Below are positions 1 through 10,560 of a stretch of 64,000 bases of DNA, one piece after another. The notes beneath the pieces are model-generated. The model was not told where the DNA came from. It did not search any database and worked only from the letters and a program-made list of their open reading frames with translations. The stretch is from Haematobia irritans (taxonomy: Eukaryota; Arthropoda; Insecta; Diptera; Muscidae). The translations under genes and the position numbers were made by a program. Each line of letters opens with the position of its first letter. Position 1 is the stretch's first letter. The DNA lies in NCBI RefSeq assembly GCF_050003625.1, contig NC_134398.1:85747983-85811982 (forward strand), in the 5' to 3' direction.

Positions 1-221
1 TTGTGGAGTTTTTTGATGTTTTCCTCGTTCGGGCGTCCACTGCGTTCACCGTCCTCCGTGCTCATTTCACCACGCTTGAATTTTGCATACCAATCAATTA
101 TTGTTGATTTCCCTGGGGCAGAGTCCGGAAACTCATTATCAAGCCAAGTTTTTGCTTCCACCATATTTTTTCCCTTCAGAAAACAGTATTTTATCGAAAC
201 ACGAAATTCCTTCTTTTCCAT
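1..221 (-). CDS. mariner transposase, N-terminal 73 codons (partial)
   Basis: Minus-strand frame starting at the ATG complement at 219-221, read to base 1 without a stop. It encodes the N-terminal DNA-binding (paired-type helix-turn-helix) part of a mariner transposase; recognisable pieces are KYCFLKGKN, AKTWLDNEFPDSAPGKSTI, DWYAKFKRGE and DGERSGRP. A few residues after SGRP appear missing compared with typical irritans-subfamily proteins, suggesting a small in-frame deletion. The catalytic DD34D domain would lie before the window start, so activity cannot be judged. Confidence 0.85.
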   Translation of the reverse strand, partial: MEKKEFRVSIKYCFLKGKNMVEAKTWLDNEFPDSAPGKSTIIDWYAKFKRGEMSTEDGERSGRPNEENIKKLH

Positions 222-344
222 TTTTTTCACAATAACAAAAGTTGCTTCACAAAAGACGCTGGTTGGTACTACATAAAAATAATATGAATTTAATACTAGC
301 GACGCCATCTATGTGTCAGACCGGGGACTTATCAGCCAACCAAT
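1..344 (-). mobile_element. irritans-type mariner, 5' end only (cut by window start)
   Basis: The right end carries a mariner terminal inverted repeat on the minus strand at about 315-344 (plus-strand core agaccggggacttatcagcc), followed by TA at 345-346, the usual mariner target. Inside it a transposase frame begins at 221 and runs off the window. The terminal repeat and the protein start match the irritans subfamily that includes Himar1 of the horn fly. The last three bases of the repeat differ from the usual TGT end, so this end is worn. It sits inside the non-LTR retrotransposon that fills 347-2400. Confidence 0.88.
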
Positions 345-346
345 TA

Positions 347-1651
347 TCGTAGGGATAATCACATTTTGGTTAAAGGATTTGTCAGAGTAGGTGGTCGCAA
401 AGAAATCTGCGAAAATATTAGATAACATATATCAACATCATTATCAGCTGACATAGAACCATATTTTATATAACTCAGTATATAATTTGAACGACGTTTA
501 GAATTTACAAATCTATAGACGGATTTAGGATTAACTTTCAACTGATCCCTCATCCTATTTAAATAATTATTGTGAGCCAGCTTATTTTCCAAATTGTATT
601 GTGACCTAGCAAATGAATATTTTGTAAATCTTGAGTAGATCCTGATCTTTTACATTTTTTATATAATTTATTCTTCTTATTCTTCAACTGTGAAAGGTTT
701 CTGGTACTCCAAGGTGGACCGGAAGTACGATCAACTGTACATTTAGGAACTGATTTAGAGATACAATCTAATACAATTGAGTAAAAGCAAGAAGACAACT
801 CGTCTATCGAATTCGAAAATAATACGTTATCCCAATTTATTCTGAGAGCAATGATCTAAGTCTAGTAAAGTTTGCCTTCGCAAAACAATATTCTTTTCTC
901 ACCGTCACGTTTTTTAGTGGTTCGGAGTAGATATATTTACACTCAGGGTAGGATGAAATGTATCTGCCGGAAAGGTTATTGGTTCGCATGATTCAATATA
1001 AGTATCCGATGTTTGATTGACAAACACTAGATCAAGTAGTTTGCCATGGGAATTAAATATATTATTTATTTGAAAAAGCCCGAAATTGAACAAGAAATGA
1101 AGAAAATAGTTAGAAAACCCATTAGGAGTTATTGGTAGAAGACTGTTATAGTCTGAAGAAAATATCCATGATACTGATGATAAGTTGAAGTCACCCAAGA
1201 CGGCTAAAATATCGGACGGTAAAGAAGAGTTAAAGGCAGACTTAATGGCCGAAAGGTATTGTGAATAGATTTCATTATCAGATGAAGGAGGAACATATGA
1301 ACAGGATATATATAATGAAAAGTTGGCCAAATTTACCTTTAGAATAACAATTTCAATGTTATCTACAACAAGGATCTGTTCTGAAGGATAATCAGTGGAG
1401 ACTGCGATTAATACCCCGCCTCCAGTCTTCTTAACTGTACTTTTGCGATCACCCCTGTAAATTTTGTATTTGGAACACAATATTTCCATATCGTAAATCT
1501 TACTTTGGAGCCATGTTTCTGTAAAAGCTAAAATTTGAAAATCTTAACCAAAACTGTCTGAATAATGAGTTGCTAATTTCGTATTTAAGCCTCTAACATT
1601 TTGATATACGATAGATATTAGATCGGTAGAAGAAGTTATTAGTTTTTTGGA
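347..1651 (-). pseudogene. non-LTR retrotransposon ORF2, endonuclease plus linker (CR1-like / Jockey superfamily)
   Basis: The minus strand encodes an APE-type endonuclease: an opening NVRGLNTKL, then ILAFTETWL (about 1525-1610), a 191-codon frame at 914-1489 with GGGVLIAVS, the catalytic block LGDFNLSSVSW and LLDLVFVNQ. Downstream frames at 559-798 and 359-592 give the endonuclease-RT linker, with PPWSTRNLSQLKNKKNKLY and NPKSVYRFVNSKR. Stops and frameshifts separate the pieces, so it is dead. The reverse transcriptase is cut off by the mariner at the left. The exact clade (CR1-like or Jockey-like) is inferred from motif style. Confidence 0.72.
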
Positions 1652-2380
1652 ACATTAACGGATGGCCATTAACGGTGGCCAAAAATTTGGATTAACAATT
1701 GTTTCATAGATTTCCATTGGTACAATAATTTTGAAGGATGATTTGCTTCGCCTTTCACGATTTTTAATTTGAAAATGCTTATTTCAAAATCTCTATTCAA
1801 TTTTGATTTAATATAATAGGATATGTCTTCTATCGTAGTTTGAGCTGCAAATCTTGCAGCAAAAATTTTTTGGTGTAACCACTTCTAAAGGTTTTGGAGG
1901 AACAGCTGACAAAGGTGAGGTTAATGGTGTGTGGTATCTGTTAGATCCAGAAGGTGTAGCCGTAAGTAATGTATGTACATTTGGAATAGATGTCGCTGCA
2001 GTTTGTTGAGTAGATGTAGTGGAAGTAGATGGAGTAATTTTTAGTGGTGAACTGATATTACACTGTGAAATTATTTGTATTGGATCAAAGGAAACGATAC
2101 AGCACTGTTTAATTGATTGCTTGGTTCAGTAGACATATTCGAGTTAATTGCTACATTATTGGAATGATCGGTGTCTTCTGTACGAATTGTTGGCTTTTTA
2201 CGCATGCGAATTGCGTCAATGGGAGACTGTAAAAATTTTTCTAAACAAGAAGCATTTTCAAAGCTTCTTCAGGGATGGTATCTTTATTGAATCTGGCAAT
2301 TTAATCTTTAGTCAGGTTATTTTCTATTGCACTTTTAAAGTTTTCTTATTCGCTAACATATAACATGAGACAAACACAAA
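1652..2380 (-). pseudogene. non-LTR retrotransposon ORF1 (gag-like), decayed
   Basis: Reading the minus strand upstream of the endonuclease gives frame-shifted gag-like pieces: a Ser/Thr/Pro-rich stretch (about 1880-2150), then FKIIVP and NPNFWPP (about 1670-1750), the C-terminal pattern of ORF1 proteins in this type of element. At least two frameshifts and stops occur. Position and strand fit ORF1 of the same element as the endonuclease at 347-1651. Confidence 0.5.
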
Positions 2381-2846
2381 AATTTAAACATTTGCTGAAA
2401 ATAATCAGATTTAAAACTACATATCACAGAGCTTTCCTAAATATTATCTAGATCACAGTTGAATATCGACTTAACGATAAAGATACCATCACTGAAGAAG
2501 CTGGAATCACCCAGCGAAACGTTGGATGAAAAAAATGGAATAAACTAATCTATTCGCATAAAAATACCTGACCTTAAAAGCCCAAAAGCAACAACAGATG
2601 TCTAAAAATAAATTTGATGTATTTTGAGTGTTGAAACTTGCCAATAAACAGCAACAGTAGGCCGCAGCAATTAAATTCAACGGTTCCCCAACTTGTCGAT
2701 CAGCAAGAAAGATAGCTCAGTTTGGATAAATCGGTGTTTAACTTTAGTTTTTTAAATGTTTTATCGAAGCGAAAATAAACGCGTCTGTACTCTAGTAACG
2801 TTTCAGTAACAATTGTTCAAACACATTACGTTTCACCTTAGGCATA
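2381..2846. other. non-coding stretch, possible 5' region of the adjacent retroelement
   Basis: No gene seen. It includes CTGAAGA (2492-2498), a short inverted repeat GCTGG/CCAGC and CGAAAC (2515-2520), the same kind of motif chain as in the hammerhead-like repeats at 7.0 and 22.2 kb. Confidence 0.4.
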
Positions 2847-3215
2847 CACTGGTAGAAAAAAATTTTAATGAAATTTTCTTTATGTATATATATTTTTAAT
2901 GTGTCAATTGGTTACTTCCATTCGTTTACTTGCAGCATACTCTCTAGGTCTCTCCTTCTAAACACATTTATGTTTATATGCTATTTCTAAATTAATATAT
3001 GTTTGTAGCGAAGCATATTATATTTACAAACATTTTATGTCCCAAATATAATATATTCTAACATATTAACATATATGTCCCAAACATGTTATGCTAGTTT
3101 ATGAACTTTGTATACTTGCACTTAAAAATATTGTGTTAAAAAATTTGAGTTCCAAACATATTTATAATTTTTACACCCAAACAAAAATGTTGTACATAAT
3201 TTTGTCTCTACCTTT
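2847..3215. mobile_element. decayed CAC-ended element, ATATGTTT-rich terminal arm
   Basis: Begins TA|CACTGGTAGAAAAAAATTT at 2845-2847. The interior repeats the ATATGTTT/AAACATAT motif and aligns by eye with 41,870-42,236, 46,650-46,947 and the palindrome arms at 61.2-61.6 kb. The right end is worn, so the boundary is approximate. Confidence 0.55.
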
Positions 3216-3249
3216 TAAGAAAACATAAATCGTTTAAACAAGAAAGAAT

Positions 3250-3690
3250 TTTCGATTTTTTCGATTTTTAATGTTATCCAAATGTGGGTAGGCACTGTCC
3301 TTGTATTTTTCACATATTTTTAGTTTCTCCACATCGTCGAAGTGTGCATACTGCTAAAAACATTTTCCATTTTGCCTTTAGTGTCACTGATGGCTTTGTG
3401 ATGAAGTTTCTCCATGTTGAATTTATTAATAGTTTTGCTGCTTCTTACCTTTTTACTACGTGTTTTGCTAATTATAGTTTTGGAATTAGTATTGGTCCCA
3501 TGTACTTGTGCTCACTTACTACTCTTAGCATTTCCCCTATGTGAGTCCACTCCCAGTCTTACACCTTTTCTAAATATCATTATTTCAGATTTTGTCTGGT
3601 TGACTTCCATTCCCCACGTCTGACAGTATGATTCGAGATTGGGCTATGGGATATTATTACAATATCGTCCGCATACATTAGCAGACGTAT
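3250..3690 (-). pseudogene. reverse-transcriptase fragment of a non-LTR retrotransposon
   Basis: Minus strand at about 3640-3690 reads LLMYADDIVII, the RT catalytic YADD box. After a frameshift come WGMEVNQTKSEIMIFRKG (palm, about 3560-3625) and, after another, STWRNFITKPSVTLKAKWK (about 3375-3435), the thumb region. Several frame changes show it is an old relic. It may belong to a different element from 347-2380 because the pieces are not contiguous. Confidence 0.68.
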
Positions 3691-3761
3691 GTTAAATTCA
3701 TCTACATTGATGAAATTAAAAATTATATATTTTTTACAGTTTGAAAAACTTTTTCTCTCCT

Positions 3762-3833
3762 ACCGGGGGTTAAACCTGGGTTTGTTGGCAACATAACAGA
3801 ACGCATTAGCACCCTCGGCCACAAGTACCATTG
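3762..3833 (-). ncRNA. tRNA-like sequence (class II, Ser/Leu-like), probably a SINE head or pseudo-tRNA
   Basis: On the minus strand a box-A-like GTGGCCGAGGGTGCTAATGC is followed after about 25 nt by a box-B-like GGTTTAACCCC. GTGGCCGAG is typical of Ser/Leu tRNAs. Stems are imperfect, so this is not a functional tRNA gene. Confidence 0.4.
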
Positions 3834-4227
3834 ACCACGAAGCGTCGAAACGTCAATTCAAATGTTTGTGATATGATCGTTATATTTACAACGCTTTTAT
3901 TTTGTTAGTTTCGTCGTATATTTTATCCAATTTTTGTTTGTTGCTGGGATGTAAAATAATGTAGCGGTTTTAACTGGAAGGGCAAAACAATATTTGAGAT
4001 AAACCAATCATAGTCGAATAAAAGGTACAGACGTCCTCTATACCTTTCATGGTCTATGAAGCAAATGAAGTTAAAACAAATGATTACATGCAAAAAAATA
4101 ATTCTTTCCTTTGTTTTTTCCAATTTCATAAAGACCAACTAAAAAACTGGATAATAGCATCTCCCCTCGTTCTCACATTCCGCCTTTTTATGTAATGTAA
4201 TGTAGAATTATTCGATTATATAAATTT
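3834..4227. other. no recognised gene
   Basis: AT-rich sequence; CGAAACGTC at about 3846-3854. The short minus-strand frame at 3923-4138 has no family features. Confidence 0.4.
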
Positions 4228-4715
4228 TTTCTTTAATATTACCTTTCGTCTGAACGGAGAATCAAACATCGGACTATACAGTTTAAAAGCCCAAAAGCTA
4301 TCCCCTGGGCTATGTAGATGTTATTGTCATCAACAGATAATTATTGCTATAGCCGCACAAGCAACATATAGAGTCAAGGCACTTATATTTTTAGAGCATT
4401 CTTTTGGGCGCCCATGAGCCGATGTAATGAAACTTTATTTAGTTGGCCACTTTATTAAAAATACAACTTTTGAAGACGTAAATAATGTAAATATGCTCGC
4501 AAGATTTATAAAATATGTTCTGCATTACATACTACTGTATTAAATTTTTACTATGAAACATGAAAATGTGTCTTATTAAAGACTTAAAGTCAGAAAAGAA
4601 CAGTGCTTGATATAAACGAAATGGTCTGTGATTTTGAAATAAAAATTATGTTTTTAATGGAAAAATAAAAATTTTGTAAAAAAATTATTTGCTGATAAAA
4701 TTGTACAAACTAATT
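4228..4715. mobile_element. decayed fragment of the tRNA-module element
   Basis: 4228-4315 is a worn minus-strand copy of tRNA-like module B (compare 22,965-23,039: cctttcg, ggagaatc, ctgggcta, gtag). 4560-4640 repeats a segment found inside the copies at 21.4, 23.3 and 45.7 kb (pattern cagtgcttgatataaacgaa). Ends cannot be fixed. Confidence 0.5.
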
Positions 4716-5275
4716 ATGAATCCATGCACTTTTTCACACTTCATAAAAACTCATTAGGTATTTGAATATTTTTGGGTACAATAATTTATTTTCGAGGCCA
4801 TTTATGCTATATAACATGATTGCAGATGTGATATAACAGTCTAGCCTATATCAACGATATACAAAATATAATAGATTTAGTAAATTATATATTTTCTAGC
4901 TCAGGTTTTAATATTAAATTAATTTAATAAATTCTTATATTAACTTAAAAAAATTTTTATTAGTAGTAGTAGTATTAATAGTACTTTATTTACTTTTATT
5001 ATTTTCTATTTCATATATAAGTCTAGACACATATTTATACAGTTTATTGAGTTGATTCCATTTTCAAATTATTTAAGTCGATATTAAAACACATCGTATT
5101 TTGACTCATTACTTTTTCACAAATTTCTTAAGATTACGTACAACAAAAGGAGTATTTGTAATTTGTGAGGGCACATATATAATTCATTTATACCAAATTG
5201 CTTTAACGTCGAACTTAATATCTTAAAGCAAGCCACAATGTTTTTCTCAAAATCAAAGTCAAAATAATGCACCAT
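4716..5275. other. no recognised gene
   Basis: Very AT-rich; a short TAG-type microsatellite (about 4959-4985). No coding frame or terminal repeat seen. Confidence 0.4.
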
Positions 5276-5828
5276 CCCAGAAAAAATTTTGGAAATTGTT
5301 CTAAAGACACAACTTTAAAGGCACTTCCTTAAATGTGCTTTATTTCAAATACACAGGAAGTTATTTTAATAACTAGCTTTGTTCATATTTTTATTTGGAA
5401 ATATTTTATTTGGTACCTTTTTGATTTCAAGTAGGTTAAAAACATTGTAAGAATTAATAAAATGGTACAAATTATTTAAATTTTGTCGAAAGAAATGCTC
5501 CATCCATCCTAGAAAAATTGTGAATTTTTTGAAAATATTTGAGGTCAAACGTTTCAGACAAGCGTTAGAACGCATTAAAAATTATACACAATTACAAAAA
5601 ATTATTTATTTGGTGAAATATCACAACATTTTTTATTCACAAGCAAAACATTGAATTCGGATCACACCTTAGGAAGTGATGCAAATTCAGTGCAACGGTT
5701 TTTGAAATGGTGGACATCCGTCCTTCGACAAGCCCAGGTTAAATTAATCGCTTCTGCCCCAATTTTACACAACTTCCGGATCCAAAAAGAACATTTTCAC
5801 TACTTGTTTGGAGACGTTTTTTGTTGGG
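5276..5828. mobile_element. non-autonomous element (family H), copy 1
   Basis: Shares most of its length with 25,256-25,818: gaggtcaaacgtttc, ttgaattcggatcacacc, ccaaaaagaacattttca. The ends are inverted (CCCAGAAAAAATTT and TTTTTTGTTGGG) and flanked by AT on both sides, so a 2-bp target duplication is likely. No protein encoded. Confidence 0.6.
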
Positions 5829-5937
5829 ATATTCAGTTTGAGCATGGAATATTCGTGGTAATTACTTTTAAAGAAGAAACGTATGCTCTTTCTATCTAGT
5901 TTTTTGTCAAACAGGAATATATTAATATATGTTAATA

Positions 5938-6398
5938 CACAGAAAAAAATTTCGGTAGTTAACCTAACGCTAAATTTAACTTATTTTTATTGGATTTTTT
6001 ATCGAAATTTTCCACAGCTTAATGAAATCTTACTTTTTTTTTTAAGTATGTCTCAAAAATTTTATGAACTAAACGTCTGTATAAAATTCAATGACCGTAC
6101 ACATAAGTTCAATATGAACTTAAACAAATGAAAATTTTCGTACGATTCCCAAAAATAGTAAGAGTAAACTACTGTATGGTTAAAATGGTCATGATTTGGC
6201 GCCAATGATTTTCTTCTTTACTTTTAGTTAATTTTTTCTTCTATGAGATGATGTAATTTCGTGAACTGCAGTTAAAAAGTAAAATTTCCTGGTTTTAACA
6301 ACGCTTTGTGGAAATCTCAAAATGTGGAGTAAAATTTAGTTCAATATTCGTGCGTGGTAGTTCATTCTTCCTATAAAACCGTTCACTTTTTTTCGGTG
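5938..6398. mobile_element. CAC...GTG MITE with TA target duplication
   Basis: Left end TA|CACAGAAAAAAATTTCGG, right end CACTTTTTTTCGGTG|TA: A/T-rich inverted ends with a TA duplication, 461 bp. No coding content; the 82-codon frames inside are low-complexity. Confidence 0.65.
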
Positions 6399-6429
6399 TA
6401 TATATATTTATAGTTTTTACTTTTTTTAA

Positions 6430-6632
6430 GTAAATGTGGGTATTAAGTTCGAGTTTAGCCGCTAAAATCAACATTTTTTGTGATTACTTTTCTTTAATAA
6501 AGAATTTTAAAGAATATAAACTTTATAAAAACTTGCTTTGGGCTATTTCCCTTAAAGTTATTATAAAATTTGCATCAAAGAGGTACAAATTTATATTTCT
6601 TTTACTGATGTATTTTTTATTTTAGCGGACCA
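6430..6632. mobile_element. short fold-back MITE (GAGTTTAGCCGCTAAAAT ends)
   Basis: Begins with aagttcgagtttagccgcta and ends tttattttagcgg. A related copy lies at 8358-8550 inside a candidate intron, and pieces occur at 23,685-23,722 and 44,690-44,760. Confidence 0.5.
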
Positions 6633-6995
6633 AGCATAGTACGGGACTTATATAGGATATATTTCAAATGTAAACAATGAATATTAATAAAAATAGGGTT
6701 GTGCGCTAAAATGGATAAATAAATAGATCAAATTATTGGGTTATTTCAATAACATAACCGTGTACCAAAGGTCGGTAACTCCACTCGATAGAATTGTAGT
6801 TCAATACATAAACATATTGGAATTTGACCATAAATATTGAATGAAGTGTAAGCAAATTTCCAAAAAAAAAGGAAAAAATGTTCATCAATTTAGTTTAGCC
6901 ATTTCCAGTTTTTAAGTTAGACATGTTGATTTTATTCGATCTTTCTTTTATTTGATAGAAAATAATTATTCAAGCTTGAGATCGTTTTTTGTATG
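6633..6995. other. no recognised gene; family E fragment at about 6850-6920
   Basis: Contains a short piece of repeat family E (aaaaaatgttcatcaattta). Otherwise nothing recognised. Confidence 0.4.
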
Positions 6996-7150
6996 TATTG
7001 GTTTCTTTATTCTTCAATATTTCGCAATTACATTGAATTGCTTCATCAGGGGTAGATCTACAATAAAAATGATTTGATAATTTTAATCATGACATGTAAA
7101 TTATTTATCAAAAAATTGTTTTTCAAATTACAAGTAATTATAGTGGTTAC
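6996..7150 (-). repeat. repeat R with hammerhead-like core, copy 1
   Basis: The minus strand reads CTGATGA (7043-7049), a perfect 6-bp helix GCAATT/AATTGC and GAAA (7020-7023), the central layout of a hammerhead ribozyme. The same repeat is split over 15,605-15,682 and 22,157-22,235. Its left edge at 7139-7150 gives the empty site for the Helitron-like element at 13,643. Confidence 0.6.
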
Positions 7151-7152
7151 TA

Positions 7153-7615
7153 CACAGAAAAAAAGTGTCTTGTAAATTTAAGGACCATTTTAACTTTCAC
7201 ATAGTTAACAAATTTACTGTAATATAGTTCATTTTTCGTAACCACAACGAAAATTATTTTAGCTAAAGAAAACTTATAAAAATTCAGTAAATGTTTTTAA
7301 GTCACTTACTACGAAATGGGAAGGATTTTTCCTTAAATAAATTTCCAACACAGTAGTTAATGCATCATTGATTCTATTATAAAAATACATGGGCAATATA
7401 AACATTTTAGTACGAAATGTGGACAATTTACTAAGAAAAAATTTTGTATGGAAAAACATTTTTGTAGTCAAAATTAACTTAACGACATTACCGATTCGTA
7501 TGATGGCTACCTACAGACTATTTCCCTCTTTATTATATGTTGAAGGGTTTTTCCTCTCATTGAAAATTTTAGATAAAGTAGAATAAAAAGTAGTTAATAT
7601 AATTCTTGACGGGTG
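7153..7615. mobile_element. CAC...GTG MITE, TA-flanked
   Basis: TA|CACAGAAAAAAAGTGTC at the left; GACGGGTG|TA at the right. It shares a start and several interior motifs (ttcatttttcgta, caacgaaaatta) with 9351-9870. Ends are only weakly inverted. Confidence 0.5.
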
Positions 7616-8240
7616 TATATCTTTTTTTATAGATTCATCATAAATTTGGTATATATTTTACCTTAACTTATAGATAGAATTCCAACTAATCAATAAACGT
7701 GCTACTGGAAAATAAAGTGAGAAGAGAGTAATGAAATCATTGCATCATGTGAGGGAGTTTTTAGAGACCTTTTGTGTATATCTCGTATGATTGTTTGGGT
7801 TTTTTATTGCGTCATTTAACATATGCTGTTGATGGTTGTTTTGATTCTAGAGACAATGGAATGTTCCTTGTGTGTTGTTGGTATCTTTTGTGGTGAGAGT
7901 TGTTTTCTTGCAATAGCGAGATCAGAAAGGGATCGTGTGTGTGTGGAGTTCTTTTTCTTTACGACAGGTATGTATCCTTTATGACTATTTGTTGATGCAT
8001 TTATGAAGTGCACTCGTGGTTTTAATTTTGCAAAATTGTACGTGCGGTATTGGTGTTTATTAATGAAAATACATTTATTTCGAAACATGTTAGAAACTGA
8101 AAAGTGAATGATGTGATGTTAGAGAAATCAAAACGCTTTTTATTGATAAAAACAAATAACAGATTAAGGAAATGTATATTTCTGTTAACAGTTTAAAATT
8201 AGTGCGGATTTTTAATTGATTTACATAAAAAATATACAAC
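7616..8240. other. upstream region of candidate gene 1
   Basis: No firm coding exon. A G/T-rich stretch (about 7850-7975) with GTGTGTGTG ends in acgacag|gtatgt at about 7970, a good splice-donor match that could close a non-coding first exon. A comparable G/T-rich stretch ending cag|gtatg lies at 10,010-10,200 before candidate gene 2. An overlapping 90-codon minus-strand frame (7816-8088) has no family features. Confidence 0.3.
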
Positions 8241-9003
8241 ATGAGTGGTAAAAGGATGATCTATATTTATTCTATATCTGGATCACAGGTTGGAGATGCA
8301 ACCATTTTTTTGGATCTATATTTTTTTATGTTACAGCAATTCCTACAGGTGAGTAACAAGTTCGAGTTTAGTCGCTAAAATGAAAAATCAATCCCTAAGA
8401 AAAGTATAAAATTATACGTCTTCGATACAAATTTAAATATAACTTAATGGAGAATAGCCCAAAACAAGTTTATAAAGATTATTTTTTTATAATGGATTAT
8501 TAAAGAAAACTTATCATGAAACTTGCGATTTTAGCCTCTAAACTCGAAATTAATATCCTCCTTAAATACTAAATGCTATACTGACAAGTGGAAATTATGT
8601 CTAATTTTATAATATTTTTTATTTCAAGTATATTCTGAGAATAATTTCAAAAACGCCCCATTAGTCCATGGATATGATTCTAATAATGTACCTACTAGAT
8701 GTATTTTTCAATGTGGTAAGTTTTTCTATAAACGGTATTTTGTCCGTTTTTAATAAAACCAAAATTTCAATTTATTAAAAATAATTATTTTCAATTTCAG
8801 GTAGACAGGTCTTGCAATGGTAATTTTTTTAAATATTCTTAATGCTAACTAAGCTGATATCCTTATTGGCTCTAGGAAATACTCTTGAAACCCGTAAGTT
8901 AAAAATCAATATGAACGATAGAATTTGATAATATTTTTCTTATATTTTGTATAACTTTGCAATTTCAGATGCTTATAAGAAAAATCCGCCCAACAAAAGT
9001 TAG
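8241..9003 (+). CDS. candidate micro-exon gene 1 (unknown small Cys-containing peptide)
   Basis: Five exon-like blocks share one open frame when joined: 8241-8348 (starts ATG, ends cctacag|gtgagt), 8640-8715 (ends atgtg|gtaag), 8805-8819 (15 nt, then gtaat), 8876-8893 (18 nt, ends ccc|gtaag) and 8969-9003 (after caatttcag, ends TAG). Acceptors are used at AG 8639, gtag 8804, ctctag 8875 and cag 8968. The joined product would be about 83 residues with a Cys-x3-Cys-x3-Cys cluster and a Lys/Asn/Pro-rich tail (YKKNPPNKS). The first intron contains a MITE (8358-8550). No signal peptide is obvious in the chosen first exon, so the true first exon may lie elsewhere. No known family is recognised; the reading is inference from splice sites and frame. 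Confidence 0.35.
8358..8550. mobile_element. fold-back MITE in candidate intron
   Basis: Ends aagttcgagtttagtcgcta and attttagcctctaaactcga are inverted copies. Related to 6430-6632. Confidence 0.5.
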
Positions 9004-9350
9004 CCAAAATCGATGAAATTGGAGAACAATTCAATGAATATAGCAACTTGTGCCACATATATCTTTCATATGGATAGAAAACATGGAAATTTAAATTAAT
9101 TAGCTTAGTCCTAATAACATAGAATATTACTCTTATGAAGAAGCAATTACTAACTACCGACAAGTAACTGCATCCTACGTACGAATAAAAATATTTCCTT
9201 TATTGTATATCATAAGCCATAGTTTTGTGTAATATAACAATAATTTTTTGAAATAAGATACTGGTGGTTATAGAAAATTGACTTGTTCTGTACGAAAAAT
9301 TTCTTAGTTGTATACAGGCTTGTTGTACCTTTGATTCCTCAATTTCTCTA
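9004..9350. other. no recognised gene; possible 3' region of candidate gene 1
   Basis: Follows the candidate stop at 9001-9003. No repeat or further exon recognised. Confidence 0.3.
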
Positions 9351-9870
9351 CACAGAAAAAAAAGTGTCTCGTAAATTTAAGAAGATTTTTACAATAATTT
9401 ATTACAAGAATTTTCCAGAATTTTAGTTCATTTTTCGTATCTTCAACGAAAATTAACTACTCGAAAGGAAATTTTACAAATTCTAAGTAGCAATCGTTTA
9501 GTTCATGGCTTACAAAATACGATGGAAATTTCCTTAAAAAATTTCTTAACTGGTAGTTAAAAATTCGTTTGTCATGCTATAAAACTACTTGTGAAATGTA
9601 AAGTATTTTCTAAATAATAAGTGCAATTTACTATAAGATTTTTTTGTATGAGAAAATATTTTTTTACGAAAAATGAACTTGAAAGTGGATAGGAATTTCT
9701 TACTGACAATTCCTATAGTTAATAATTGTTGGTAAAAAATTACCCAATGAAATATTTTTAGTTCACATGTAATTAAATTTATAGACATTTTCGTCAAAAA
9801 TGGTAGATAACATTTCATGAAAATTTTGCAAACTTTAAGTTAAACGTGCCTTTACGAATATTATTCTTAG
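9351..9870. mobile_element. CACAGAAAAAA-type MITE (right end uncertain)
   Basis: Starts TA|CACAGAAAAAAAAGTGTC and shares interior motifs with 7153-7615. No clear GTG|TA end was found, so the right boundary is approximate. Confidence 0.45.
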
Positions 9871-10560
9871 AGTAAATTGTCAGCAGATGCGATGAACTAA
9901 TGAGTAGTACAGAAATCTTTATCGGAATAGTGGAATGTGATTAATGTAAAGATGATGTTACTTGAATTTTGTTGTGTATACATGAGCGTGGGGTTGTTTT
10001 TATTTTTGTTCATTTAGTGGTTTGTGTGTGCGTGTGTTTGTTATTCATTGATGGTTTTTGGCTGGATGAGGTGTTGTTTTCAATAAAGGCACATGTGTTT
10101 TTGTTGTTGTAGGTATGTTTTGGCTTTGCTTGGTTTTGTTTGGCATGCTTCAGTTGTACAGTTGGCGTTGGCGTGGGTTGTTGCATCTTTTAAGCAGGTA
10201 TGCGACAAGGGAATATAAAGGCATGGAATATTTTCGATTTTTGAGACATATATTGGTGTTTGTTTATTAAACCTTTTAAATGAAAGTTATTAATATTTTA
10301 TCGGTAGTTTAGAAAAAAGTTATTAAGAATATATTACATGTTAGCCGGATACCGAAACAGGCAATTGACGTCCAAATGCATTATATCTAATTATACAATT
10401 ATTATTCGAGCTTTATGGACAGATATAGATTAAGGAACATGGTTAATAGAGCCATTGAAAAGAAAACGCCAGATACAAATCTATAAGAATATTTAGTAAA
10501 ATATGTTGGAATTGAAGGTGTATTGAAATTTTCATTATTCAATGTAAAAAATTAATATTC
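9871..10560. other. upstream region of candidate gene 2
   Basis: A G/T-rich stretch (10,010-10,200) ends ttaagcag|gtatgc, a plausible splice donor. A short open block at about 10,400-10,485 contains MDRYRLRNMVNRAIEKKT on the plus strand but is closed by a stop before a donor, so no exon is claimed. Confidence 0.25.

Noticed and set aside
7816..8088. 90-codon minus-strand gene
   Set aside because: No family features; it runs antisense through a G/T-rich tract where long frames arise by chance.
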